A stretch of DNA of 8,718 nt. Source: Thermoflexales bacterium (GTDB lineage Bacteria; Chloroflexota; Anaerolineae; Fen-1058). Made by a program: the position numbers and the translations under genes. The notes under the pieces are model-generated. The model made no database searches, had not been told where the DNA came from, and worked only from the letters and a program-made list of their open reading frames with translations. Shown one piece after another: positions 1 to 6,410 of this stretch. The number at the start of each line of letters is the position of its first letter. The first letter of the stretch is position 1. The stretch lies in assembly GCA_030834835.1 (NCBI GenBank), contig JAUQXD010001274.1, positions 1 through 8,718 on the forward strand. The letters are read 5' to 3'.

Positions 1-284
1 TAGATATTTAGGCGTTCGAGTTCATTGGCGAAATCACATGCTTGTTCAAAGTCGCTCAGCCAATCAGCGCACCCTGGAACGCCATAATCAACTGCGTAGC
101 GCAGATTAGCTGTTATTTGAGGGATTACATCATGATGCCGCGCCCATTCTACAAACACGGAAACTCTGTGTGGAAGGGCGACTCTCTCTAAGACATCTAT
201 AGAGGGATAACGAGCCTGCGACAGTAGACTAGCCGCCGCAACCTCCTCGGCTGTTAGCTTTGGAATCACGTGAATTTCACGCAT
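1..284 (-). CDS. Probable NTP_transf_5-type nucleotidyltransferase, N-terminal part (cut by window edge)
   Basis: The reading frame starts with ATG at 284-282, runs left and is still open at base 1, giving about 94 residues. Its ATG shares one base with the kinase stop codon (TGATG), so the two are translationally coupled. The residues fit the helical N-terminal part of uncharacterised nucleotidyltransferases (NTP_transf_5, PF14907): an alternating hydrophobic stretch, then VFVEWARHHDVIPQITANLR, resembling the family pattern of an 'A..H.V.P.L...L' helix, then a helix with ANELERLNI. The catalytic GxS and DxD residues would lie beyond the window, so activity cannot be judged. The family often sits beside HPr-kinase-like genes, as here. 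The gene is real on coding continuity; the family assignment is from pattern memory and is moderate. Confidence 0.6.
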   Translation of the reverse strand, partial: MREIHVIPKLTAEEVAAASLLSQARYPSIDVLERVALPHRVSVFVEWARHHDVIPQITANLRYAVDYGVPGCADWLSDFEQACDFANELERLNI

Positions 285-1261
285 CAACCAGAGCAGCCTC
301 TTAGAATCATTTCACATACCTCTTGAGAAGTGCCTTCGCACTGCCAAATATTGATGGGGGAATTCCCCAACGTCGTGGCGATTGCCAGTCGCTGGCTGCG
401 TATGACCTCATCATCTAGTGAGGGCATTGCATACCCGGCCCTTAGAAATGGGCCGTATAAGCCATGTATGTCCTCTGATAGAATTGCAAACAGATCATAT
501 AGGGCGCTATCGAGATGATGACGCCGGAACTGAGATATGCCGTTCGTGAGTCTGACAAAAACTATATGCCTAATGGGTAGTGCACCGATTTGGGTGACTC
601 GTGATTCAAACGAAAATTTGTGTGTGGCTATAGAGTCATGTGTAACGTTGCGGAACTTGATGCCAAGATGATCGAGGCCGAAATAATTCAAGACATCCGG
701 TCTCAGTGTAAGTACTGTGTTGCCACCAACCCACGCAATCGTCCCGTCGTTTTGACGTGAAACTAACGCACGCTCGTCATTCAAGTAGGATGCGTTAAAC
801 TCCGAACATAATCGGGCTGTAACAACTGACTTCCCCGCTGCAGCTCCTCCCAGAATTAATACAGCATTGGTTCCGCAGACTACACCCCCGCAATGTATCG
901 AAAACAACCCTAGTTCTTGATACATCCGTGCAAAAAATTGAACGGCGTTAAATACAAGAGTCAATTCTTCAAAATCGCGCCCGAGTAAGCCAGTTACATA
1001 AAGGCAACGATGCGTCCAATCGAACTCGGCGATCGGACCAGCGGTTGTCTCAACAAAATGAATCTCATAAACTGGAGATTGTTGCCAATGAGCAGAGTCC
1101 TCCCACTGCACAACGTCAGATATGTATTGGACGTTGGGTAAATGGTGCCGAACAAAAGGATCCGTTTGCAAGAATTGGACAAGGCGAGCTGAATTCGTCC
1201 TAAATCTTAGCAATGCCGAGTGAGACAGTAAACCTACTAGATGTTCTTCGGCAGCACTCAT
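284..1261 (-). CDS. HPr kinase/phosphorylase-like P-loop kinase
   Basis: This is a 325-residue protein resembling the C-terminal kinase domain of HPr(Ser) kinases. A strand with SIHCGGVV (around residue 123) leads into the Walker A loop GGAAAGKS (138-145). YLNDERALV (159-167) corresponds to the acidic 'SDDE' segment of the family. Later strands LTLRPDVL and IRHIVFVRL also fit. The N-terminal 110 residues are unlike the HPrK N-domain, as in the 'HPr-rel' kinases found in exopolysaccharide and lasso-peptide clusters, where the substrate is not HPr. I chose ATG 1261 because it overlaps the upstream stop as ATGA and has GGAG 12 bases upstream; the longer start at 1279 has no visible ribosome site. 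It is coupled to genes on both sides. Substrate unknown: it could be a peptide serine, a sugar or HPr itself. Confidence 0.82.
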   Translation of the reverse strand: MSAAEEHLVGLLSHSALLRFRTNSARLVQFLQTDPFVRHHLPNVQYISDVVQWEDSAHWQQSPVYEIHFVETTAGPIAEFDWTHRCLYVTGLLGRDFEELTLVFNAVQFFARMYQELGLFSIHCGGVVCGTNAVLILGGAAAGKSVVTARLCSEFNASYLNDERALVSRQNDGTIAWVGGNTVLTLRPDVLNYFGLDHLGIKFRNVTHDSIATHKFSFESRVTQIGALPIRHIVFVRLTNGISQFRRHHLDSALYDLFAILSEDIHGLYGPFLRAGYAMPSLDDEVIRSQRLAIATTLGNSPINIWQCEGTSQEVCEMILRGCSG

Positions 1262-2253
1262 TCTTGCGAATATCTCCATTTGACGAATTCTGGAACTTCG
1301 AGTGACGGAAACGCCTCTCTTAGATCGTCTCGAAATGGCGTGTCATCAAATAGTGGTTGGAAAATATAATAACTCGAAAGTATCGTGTCCAGATTTTTGC
1401 CTTGGTTGACTTCGTTTTTGACCAGCCGCAAAATCTCGGTCTTCCACTTTCTATATAACAATAAATTGGCAGTATGAAGGAGCGCACCCGAATCGGCACC
1501 GTTTGAGATCAGGCTCGAATTATGGAAGTGATGAACATACACCGATGATGTTTTAGCGACTATTCCGCCCTGTGTCCCAACGCGCCAGCACAGATCCACG
1601 TCCTCTGCTCCATAGCGGACGAACATTGCATCCGCTACTCCACCAGATTGTCGTATGAAATCGGCATCTAGCAGCGCGCAGCAAGAGCTGGAAAACACTG
1701 GCGGGCATTTCAGGCGTGTGAGTCCCGTAGAATTTGCCGCACAAAAGGCAGCATCAAACTCGTCAATGCTAAGGCCGTGGGAAAAAATACGGAATTGTTC
1801 CAGTGGCGTAAGCTTCGCGTACTCACACTTAGTTTTCAACCAAACTTCTCTGCTACTAGCTGCACTGACTGGATGCCGATTGGTTTCACTGAATTTCATG
1901 GGCGTCAGAATTTTGATTGTCTTATCAGCCTCAAAAATATCTACAAGTCGAGTTAGCCAACCGTGAGGCACAAGAACATCGCTATCGATAAGACAGATCA
2001 TGTTTTCTGCGGCAACTGCAACTCCTTGGAGATTTGCGCGCGCGGGGCCCATATTGATTTCGTTTTCGATAAGCCGAATTCGGGGGTCGTCCAAGGCAAC
2101 GCCTCGCAGATATTCTTGGGCGGCCTTACAAGAACCATTATTGATAATGATCAGTTCAAACTCACAAGTCGTATTCTGCAATAGAGTCGTCAAACAAAGG
2201 TTGACGTGCTCTAGCGCATTCCACACTTTCATAACAATGCTGATTCTGGGCAT
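1258..2253 (-). CDS. Family 2 glycosyltransferase (GT-A fold)
   Basis: The 331-residue protein begins almost directly with the first nucleotide-binding strand, PRISIVMKVWNALEHV, followed by FELIIINNGS (about residues 33-41). The metal and sugar-nucleotide motif is DSD (90-92) in CLIDSDVLVP. The acceptor-side motif is YGAEDVDLCWRVG (214-226), whose ED is the usual catalytic base region, followed by VHHFHNSS. No membrane segment is seen, so it is probably a cytosolic enzyme transferring a sugar from an NDP-sugar to a growing glycan or another acceptor. I prefer ATG 2253, with AGGG upstream, over an in-frame TTG at 2295 that lacks a ribosome site and adds 14 residues low in structure. Its stop overlaps the kinase start by four bases. 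Donor and acceptor cannot be told. Confidence 0.9.
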   Translation of the reverse strand: MPRISIVMKVWNALEHVNLCLTTLLQNTTCEFELIIINNGSCKAAQEYLRGVALDDPRIRLIENEINMGPARANLQGVAVAAENMICLIDSDVLVPHGWLTRLVDIFEADKTIKILTPMKFSETNRHPVSAASSREVWLKTKCEYAKLTPLEQFRIFSHGLSIDEFDAAFCAANSTGLTRLKCPPVFSSSCCALLDADFIRQSGGVADAMFVRYGAEDVDLCWRVGTQGGIVAKTSSVYVHHFHNSSLISNGADSGALLHTANLLLYRKWKTEILRLVKNEVNQGKNLDTILSSYYIFQPLFDDTPFRDDLREAFPSLEVPEFVKWRYSQE

Positions 2254-2306
2254 GGTTCTTGGTGACCCTGATGCCTGTGGGCGCGTCGGCCTCAAGCCGT
2301 GCTATT

Positions 2307-3443
2307 CTATCTGCCGCCCACTTGCTTGATCAATATGTCGTAAAACATAGCAGCAATCTTGGAGTAACTAAAGTCTCGTCTGACCCTCTTTGCTGCCCGA
2401 CTCCCCAAATACTTGCAAAACGCTTGGTTTTCTAGCAAATCTAATACAGCGATGGCAATAGCGTCTGAGTCCGCTGGAGGCACTAAGAGTCCTGTTTCGC
2501 GATTTTCGATTAACTCGGCGAGCCCGCCGACTGAGGACGCAACCACGGTGCAGCCACACGCCATTGCTTCAAGGGCAACATTGCCAAATGTTTCGTAAAG
2601 ACTAGGAATCACCACAATTTCAGATTGAAAGTATTCGGAAACTAGATCAGGAAGAGCTAGCCAATCCTTGACTTCCAAATTGAGTGGGAAATTCGCTTGT
2701 GCTTCTTGGAGCAATCTGACAACTTGCTCTTCACCATGCCCCCCAACGAACAGAAATCGAGTTTGCGGCTTCCGAGCAAGTATTTTCGGCATTGCATTCA
2801 GTAGATGATGGACACCTTTTCCTGTTATATACCTTCCTACAAATAGGATTCTTTCTTGCCTTATCGGAAGTGCTGCTCGTTCGTGAAAAAATATCGGGTG
2901 AAGCGGATTGGGCAAATATCTGGTCTTCTGGGGCGGTAAACTGTAGCGGCTTGCAACTCGCGCCATTTCGGAGTGGCCAGCCACAAGAATAAGGTCGGAC
3001 GCGCTTATGATCGCATCTTGAAGTCGCGCCTTTCGGGCGCTAAATGAGCCTGGTACATAACTTGACTCTTCATAGTAGTCGGAGCGGCTACTGTACACAA
3101 TCGATTTATCGAGGTTAGTTGATAAGTATATTGCGAATTCGGCAAATCCTCGCCCATTAACGTACACGATGTCGTAATCGTATACGTTGAGTGCTCTCAC
3201 CAAGTCTTCAGGTTGACACAGCGGGTAGCGACACCAGTAGACTCGATAATTGCGGCGAAAGTCTATTTCAAGAAGGCATTCAGTGACATAGTCAGCACGT
3301 CTGTGAGATAATACGTCAATTCTGCACGCCTGCAGCAATAGTCCTTCAACAATTGCTTCAAGCGATCTACTCAGTCCGCCCCATTCTTTGGGTGGATATT
3401 CATCACAACATATCAATAGAGACAGTTTGTGAGTACTTGTCAT
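2307..3443 (-). CDS. Family 4 glycosyltransferase (GT-B fold)
   Basis: The 378-residue protein has the full GT4 layout. The N-domain opens with LSLLICCDEYPPKEWGGLSR, whose GG loop (residues 21-22) binds the donor or acceptor. The C-domain has ILFVGRYITGKG (about 199-210), LFVGGHGEE and the EX7E motif in YETFGNVALEAM (E284 and E292). GLAELIENRETGLLVPP follows. Family members are retaining enzymes using NDP-sugars in capsule, O-antigen or exopolysaccharide assembly at the cytoplasmic membrane face. The ATG at 3443 has a strong ribosome site (TTGGAG, 6-base spacing), so I reject the 23-residue longer form starting with TTG at 3512. It is the first gene of the leftward series, 53 bases before the GT2 start. 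Confidence 0.92.
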   Translation of the reverse strand: MTSTHKLSLLICCDEYPPKEWGGLSRSLEAIVEGLLLQACRIDVLSHRRADYVTECLLEIDFRRNYRVYWCRYPLCQPEDLVRALNVYDYDIVYVNGRGFAEFAIYLSTNLDKSIVYSSRSDYYEESSYVPGSFSARKARLQDAIISASDLILVAGHSEMARVASRYSLPPQKTRYLPNPLHPIFFHERAALPIRQERILFVGRYITGKGVHHLLNAMPKILARKPQTRFLFVGGHGEEQVVRLLQEAQANFPLNLEVKDWLALPDLVSEYFQSEIVVIPSLYETFGNVALEAMACGCTVVASSVGGLAELIENRETGLLVPPADSDAIAIAVLDLLENQAFCKYLGSRAAKRVRRDFSYSKIAAMFYDILIKQVGGR

Positions 3444-3535
3444 CTCGTACTCCAAGTAATCAAGTATACAAGCAATCTCGTTGCGTGAGTTGAGTGATTC
3501 GTAGTGCCTCAACCCAATCTCTTAACCTCACGTGA

Positions 3536-3566
3536 ATTATACCGCTAAGGCTTGTGAATGTTGCAA
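3536..3566 (-). promoter_or_regulatory. Putative sigma70-type promoter for the leftward operon
   Basis: On the minus strand, TATAAT (3541-3536) is a perfect -10 hexamer about 93 bases upstream of the GT4 start. TTGCAA (3566-3561) is a 4/6 match to -35, with a long 19-base spacer. An 8-base palindrome, TCACGTGA (3528-3535), abuts the -10 on its downstream side and could be an operator. This is motif matching only. Confidence 0.4.
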
Positions 3567-3652
3567 TTGTCCCGGCTATTACGTCGGCAGAGGGCAAGTT
3601 GGCTTAGGAAACGGCCTGATACTGGTCGTTCCCCGAGCAGGTGGACTAATAA

Positions 3653-3676
3653 TTGAGACATAGTACACTGTCTTAA
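3653..3676. repeat. Inverted repeat upstream of the transposase fossil
   Basis: TTGAGACA (3653-3660) and TGTCTTAA (3669-3676) form an imperfect inverted repeat (7 of 8 pairs) around an 8-base spacer. The stretch from about 3641, GTGGACTAATAATTGAGACA, resembles the left end of some IS3-type elements, so this may mark the old IS terminus. It could also be an operator for the divergent genes. Confidence 0.3.
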
Positions 3677-3682
3677 GGAGAC

Positions 3683-3882
3683 ATCAAAAACACCTAGAGT
3701 CGAAAGATCTATACCCGCGAGTTCAGGCTGGAATCGCTCGAAGTGGTGAAGGCAAGTGGCTAATCGAACTCACAAAGCGGGAGTAACCTCGTGCTGAGCC
3801 TATAAACGCGATTCCACTGGTGTCTTGACGAATGGGTCCAGCTAAATGAATGGGCGCAATGCGTAGCGGGATCGCCGAGTCC
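3683..3882 (+). pseudogene. Decayed IS3/IS911-type transposase orfA fragment
   Basis: Read in the frame of 3683, the DNA gives R-K-IYTREFRLESLEVVKASG, the classic helix-turn-helix N-terminus of IS3-type OrfA (family form 'YTREFKLEAVRLV..SGKS'). It goes on in frame through S-N-S-Q, a degraded 'ERxLGLS' segment, HW, and LNEWAQCVAGSPSP, matching the family's 'L.E.GEQAFPGSG.L'. The expected start codon is ATC (3683-3685). In-frame stops are TAG at 3695, TAA at 3761 (where a Lys of SGKS is expected) and TAA at 3803. No orfB is present. OrfA normally binds IS ends; this copy is dead. It fills most of the 452-base gap between the divergent genes, and the deacetylase start follows directly in the same frame. 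Confidence 0.6.
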
Positions 3883-3895
3883 GTACAAACTAAGA

Positions 3896-4645
3896 ATGAC
3901 AATGTTGTCCGTACCCTATATCCCAACCTTGATGTATCACAGCGTTGATGAGGCACTCACCGCTAAGATTGTTGTACCTCCCACTTTGTTTCGTGAACAT
4001 ATGCGAGCGCTCAGTGCAATGGGGTATCATACAATTTCGATAGATCGGTACTCTGAGATAGTATATGGCAGAAAGGCCGATTCGGGTAAAACGGTCTTGC
4101 TAACCTTTGATGATGGATATGAAGATTTTTACACAACAACTTGGCCGATTTTACAGGAATATGGGGCCACGGCTACGGTTTTTCTTCTGAGCAGTTATGC
4201 CGGTCAGTTGAATTGGTGGAATCACAAAGCCAACTACCTGAAGCGACACCTGTCTTGGGCGCAAATAATTCAACTAAAGCGAGAAGGTGTGTCATTCGGT
4301 GCACACTCAACTGATCATCAAAATTTCGCAAAACTCAATGGTAGTCAGATCTTGAATGATCTTGAAATCAGTAAGCGCGAGATTGAGCACTGGTTGGATC
4401 AGCCAATTACAGCGTTCAGCTATCCCTATGGCGACTTCAATGATCGTGCCGTCGATATAGTTCAACGGCTTTTCAAGCTTGCGTTCTCAGTTGATCAAGG
4501 GTCTATTGATTATAGAAATTCACCATATACTATCAATCGGCTATCCGTTAATCGGGCTTGGACAGCGGACGATTTGATATCCAATTTAGCAAAGATGGAT
4601 AAAGATGATGTCCCCCGAGAAAGTGAACCAATAGTTAAGCCATAG
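3896..4645 (+). CDS. Polysaccharide deacetylase (NodB-homology, carbohydrate esterase 4)
   Basis: The 249-residue protein carries the CE4 signature set. Motif 1 is LLTFDDGYED (68-77; D72 catalytic base, D73 metal ligand). Motif 2 is HSTDH (137-141; two metal-binding His). Motif 3 is FSYPYGDFND (174-183). A C-terminal part with INRLSV closes the barrel. The N-terminal PTLMYHSVDEA is typical of the PgaB/IcaB-like branch. Members remove N-acetyl groups from amino sugars in polysaccharides using a divalent metal. No clear signal peptide is seen, so it may act in the cytoplasm on a lipid-linked precursor. ATG 3896 lacks a good ribosome site, and ATG 3902 is equally possible. The start lies just after the transposase fossil, so the native 5' region may have been replaced. 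It is divergent from the glycosyltransferases and may act on the same glycan. Confidence 0.9.
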   Translation: MTMLSVPYIPTLMYHSVDEALTAKIVVPPTLFREHMRALSAMGYHTISIDRYSEIVYGRKADSGKTVLLTFDDGYEDFYTTTWPILQEYGATATVFLLSSYAGQLNWWNHKANYLKRHLSWAQIIQLKREGVSFGAHSTDHQNFAKLNGSQILNDLEISKREIEHWLDQPITAFSYPYGDFNDRAVDIVQRLFKLAFSVDQGSIDYRNSPYTINRLSVNRAWTADDLISNLAKMDKDDVPRESEPIVKP

Positions 4646-4931
4646 TACATTCTCCTGAGGTGGAATGCGAATGTTGTCAATGTGCGGCCATACCAGCGCT
4701 CGTAATCTTACGGGCCGATTGGTGCGTAGTCCGTCGGGGTCACTACAAAGCATTGGTATAGGCTTTCAGAGGTGCTGCTCCGCGCCCATTCCCAATACGG
4801 TCACAAATGGGGCAGATGGGGTGGGATGATCCCTAAAACTAAGTATCTCCCCAATTTGCCCCTTTCCCCCATCTATGCCACAATGACATCATGCTCGTTG
4901 CAGGTCAAGTCAAAGCATAGCGAGGAATTCA
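4646..4931. other. Gene-free spacer between the glycan cluster and the cassette array
   Basis: No convincing gene, tRNA or attC site is visible here. The stretch 4805-4875 is rich in G runs then C runs. AGATGGGG (4814-4821) has an exact inverted copy, CCCCATCT (4867-4874), with a 45-base loop that contains the small palindrome GGGATGATCCC (4823-4833). It may be debris of a mobile element or the left border of the cassette region. The only clear functional site is the ribosome site AGGA at 4922-4926 for the next gene. Confidence 0.4.
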
Positions 4932-5612
4932 ATGGCAACGCAGGAAATTGCCGCCGATGAAAGCGATAAACAGGAATCAGAGTTCATGTTAGCCGAATAC
5001 TCAACGCTCCGCGAACTAAGGTTGAGTTTGGACTCTTTAGGCGAGAATCGCGTAAACTTCTACATGGCCGCTATCTCTGGTTCAATAGTGGGCCTTGCTC
5101 TCATCAATCAACTATCCACATATCCAGATATTGTCTATTTTATTGACGGCACGATTATCGTGGCGTTGTTTTTATTCGGCCTGATAACGTTTGCGAGAAT
5201 GGTGGAACGAAACGTACGCATCATTTCGTACACAAGAGGAATGAATCGTATCCGACGATACTTTGCCGACAAGCATCCTAATATCCAGCCGTATCTCTGG
5301 CTACCTATCACTGATGATGTGCCCTCGTTTAACTACAAATCGATTAATCTCCAGAAGAGGAAATTAAGCCTTAGCGGGCTTACCCCAATGGTTGGTGTGA
5401 TCAACAGCATCATAGCAACGGCCGGAATCGTGATTCTAACAAGAGTAGTTCTTGACGCATCGACAACCGGGGCATTACTCGCAGGAATGCTGGCCTTCAT
5501 GATAATGACCTTCTTGCAATATCGATACCTAGCAAGTCGAATGAGCAGGGCAAAGACACTTGCAGAGGTTCGGTTTCCACCACAAAGTAAAGATCAGAAT
5601 TGGGCAAAATAA
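4932..5612 (+). CDS. Cassette-like membrane protein of unknown function, four predicted TM helices
   Basis: I do not recognise the family. The 226 residues start with a charged segment (1-40) containing YSTLRELRLSLDSLGENR. Two hydrophobic helices follow (about 43-60 and 68-88), then a basic, soluble-looking loop of some 60 residues (89-149) with YTRGMNRIRRYFADKHPN, then two more helices (about 150-172 and 178-197) and a short basic tail. The two-plus-two layout suggests an inner-membrane protein with both ends and the loop in the cytoplasm. ATG 4932 has AGGA with 5-base spacing. The stop is followed by a small hairpin and an attC-like repeat, so it is probably a captured cassette gene. A cell-envelope or phage-defence role is possible but unproven. 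Confidence 0.75.
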   Translation: MATQEIAADESDKQESEFMLAEYSTLRELRLSLDSLGENRVNFYMAAISGSIVGLALINQLSTYPDIVYFIDGTIIVALFLFGLITFARMVERNVRIISYTRGMNRIRRYFADKHPNIQPYLWLPITDDVPSFNYKSINLQKRKLSLSGLTPMVGVINSIIATAGIVILTRVVLDASTTGALLAGMLAFMIMTFLQYRYLASRMSRAKTLAEVRFPPQSKDQNWAK

Positions 5613-5631
5613 GTGCGTCGTTGAAACGCAC
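5613..5631 (+). terminator. Short hairpin right after the 4932-5612 gene
   Basis: GTGCGT (5613-5618) and ACGCAC (5626-5631) form a perfect 6-base stem with a 7-base loop, starting at the first base after the TAA. There is no T run, so it is at best a weak or 3'-end-protecting structure. It overlaps the first bases of the attC-like repeat. Confidence 0.3.
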
Positions 5632-5760
5632 CCAACACAGCGCGATGCCGACGTACCCAGCTGCGCGTGAGCGCTGTTTTTGACAGTTGGCATTTAAGTG
5701 GGTGGCAGACGGATGACTGTAGCGCATGATATTTCCGTTGGTACGTTGGCTCTTTGTCAG
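5630..5760 (+). repeat. Junction repeat copy A: degenerate attC-like site plus leader
   Basis: ACCCAAC (5630-5636) matches the R'' box consensus RYYYAAC. The next 60 bases align with the copies at 7007 and 7716 through CAACACaGCG, GCCG, CCCAGC and TTTTGACAGTTGG (5678-5690). The leader continues with GGTGGCA and ACGTTGGCTCTTTGTCAG, matching the leader before 7152. The R' box GTTAGGC seen in copy B is missing. Here ACAGCGC (5637-5643) and GCGCTGT (5671-5677) form a 7-base stem followed by TTTT, so this copy now resembles a terminator. It is probably no longer a recombination site. Confidence 0.55.
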
Positions 5761-5980
5761 AGCGCCCGCTGTCGTTAAGTGCGATTGTCGCCAGACCTAT
5801 GAAACGCGGGGTGACTTCGTCCCTCGATGTGCGAGGCGCCCTTGCTCCCCCGTCAGATTACTAGCCCTCCGTTGAAGCTTTTATCCGCAACGGCGTATGA
5901 TATTTCGTTTGCGGAGCTTCATTATGAGGTGCCTCGTTTGCGCTGAGCGTAGTTGTTTCTCAACACAGTCTATAACCGCC
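5761..5980. other. Gene-free stretch between junction copies A and A'
   Basis: No protein gene can be supported here on either strand. It contains a 13-pair hairpin with one bulge: TGAAGC (5873-5878) and TCCGCAA (5884-5890) pair with TTGCGGA (5909-5915) and GCTTCA (5916-5921), with TTTTA bulged and an 18-base loop. ATGATATTTC occurs in the loop region (5897-5906) and also at 5726-5735. As it lies between two cassette junctions, it may be an ORF-less cassette, a cassette encoding a structured RNA, or the remains of a lost gene. Confidence 0.4.
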
Positions 5981-5995
5981 GCCCAACCCGGCGTG
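5981..5995 (+). repeat. Junction repeat copy A', 5' fragment (intron 5' exon)
   Basis: GCCCAACCCGGCGTG matches the first 15 bases of the attC-like copy at 7007-7021 (GCCCAACACGGCGTG) at 14 of 15 positions. The match stops where the group II intron sequence begins. The remaining part of this repeat reappears only near 6346. GCCCAAC (5981-5987) is an R''-type box. Confidence 0.5.
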
Positions 5996-6328
5996 GTGTG
6001 TCCTGATAAATCATCGTCTGCTTGCTGGTGAAAGTCCAGTCCTGGTAAGGGTCAGGCCGCCAGGTAGCCGGCAACCCATGTAGCCGGGCGACTGGCTGTG
6101 TTGAAGCGTTGCCGAAGGTCCCTGAGAAAGGGCAGCCAAGCAGCAATCCGTAATATAAAATGAAACTTGCAGCCCCGACCTGTTAGCCCCGCAAGGGGAG
6201 CAAGAGAGCCGAGCCTGTCACGCATAGCGAAGGCAATAGAAGCGGTGGACGGACGCTGGATGTCCACAGAACCTGAGCTGCAGCCGCGAAGAACTCTCCG
6301 CGGTAGGGAGTGCTAATCGCGGCGAAAT
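5996..6328 (+). mobile_element. Truncated group II intron (5' part of domain I region, no reverse transcriptase)
   Basis: The segment opens with GTGTG, a typical group II 5' end (GUGYG). It holds conserved-looking elements: CTGGTGAAAGTCCAG (6025-6039), CCTGGTAAGG with paired CCAGG (6041-6064), GTAGCCGGCAACCCATG, a GCAA-capped CCCC/GGGG stem (6187-6198), a GTGGAC/GTCCAC stem (6245-6267) and a long stem GCCGCG/CGCGGC (6283-6323). CACGC (6219-6223), about 225 bases in, can pair with GCGTG just before the 5' junction, as EBS1-IBS1 pairing requires. No domain V, domain VI or reverse transcriptase follows, so it is a 5' remnant that cannot splice alone. The style resembles chloroplast-like bacterial group II introns, by memory only. 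The right limit is uncertain by about 20 bases. Confidence 0.65.
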
Positions 6329-6345
6329 TGTAAGGTCAAATCAGC

Positions 6346-6410
6346 TGGTCAGCGGCGGCTGATGCCGTGGCAGTTGGGTGGTGCTGTCTTCTCATGAAAG
6401 GAGATTCATC
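6346..6410 (+). promoter_or_regulatory. Leader part of junction copy A' with ribosome site
   Basis: GGCTGATGCCGTGGCAG (from 6357) and GTTGGGTGG match the leader before the 7152 gene (GGCTGACGCCGAGACCG from 7092), mostly with transitions. The leader ends with AGGAGAT (6399-6405), seven bases before ATG 6411. It is the 3' half of the repeat broken by the intron. The ribosome site decides the ATG 6411 start. Confidence 0.5.

Noticed and set aside
330..518. Plus-strand open frame opposite the kinase gene
   Set aside because: It is antisense to a well-supported kinase frame, with no ribosome site or recognisable motif.
1655..2329. Several plus-strand open frames opposite the GT2 gene
   Set aside because: They overlap one another and lie antisense to conserved GT2 motifs.
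266..3538. TCACGTGAATT present at 266-276 and again at 3528-3538
   Set aside because: The first copy lies in coding sequence of the partial gene, and an 11-base match over this span may be chance.
4634..4640. GTTAAGC, which fits the attC R' consensus, at the end of the deacetylase gene
   Set aside because: It lies inside the coding sequence and has no partner R'' box or inner hairpin at the right distance.
5726..5906. ATGATATTTC at 5726-5735 and 5897-5906
   Set aside because: A single 10-base AT-rich repeat without further extension; not enough for a CRISPR or iteron call.
5924..6031. 35-codon Cys-rich frame with GGAG seven bases upstream
   Set aside because: It runs through the attC-like fragment into the intron and shows no family resemblance. 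The good spacing alone is not enough; noted only with the hairpin.
6052..6267. Minus-strand open frame inside the intron segment
   Set aside because: The DNA is better explained as structured intron RNA with paired stems; no coding motif is seen.
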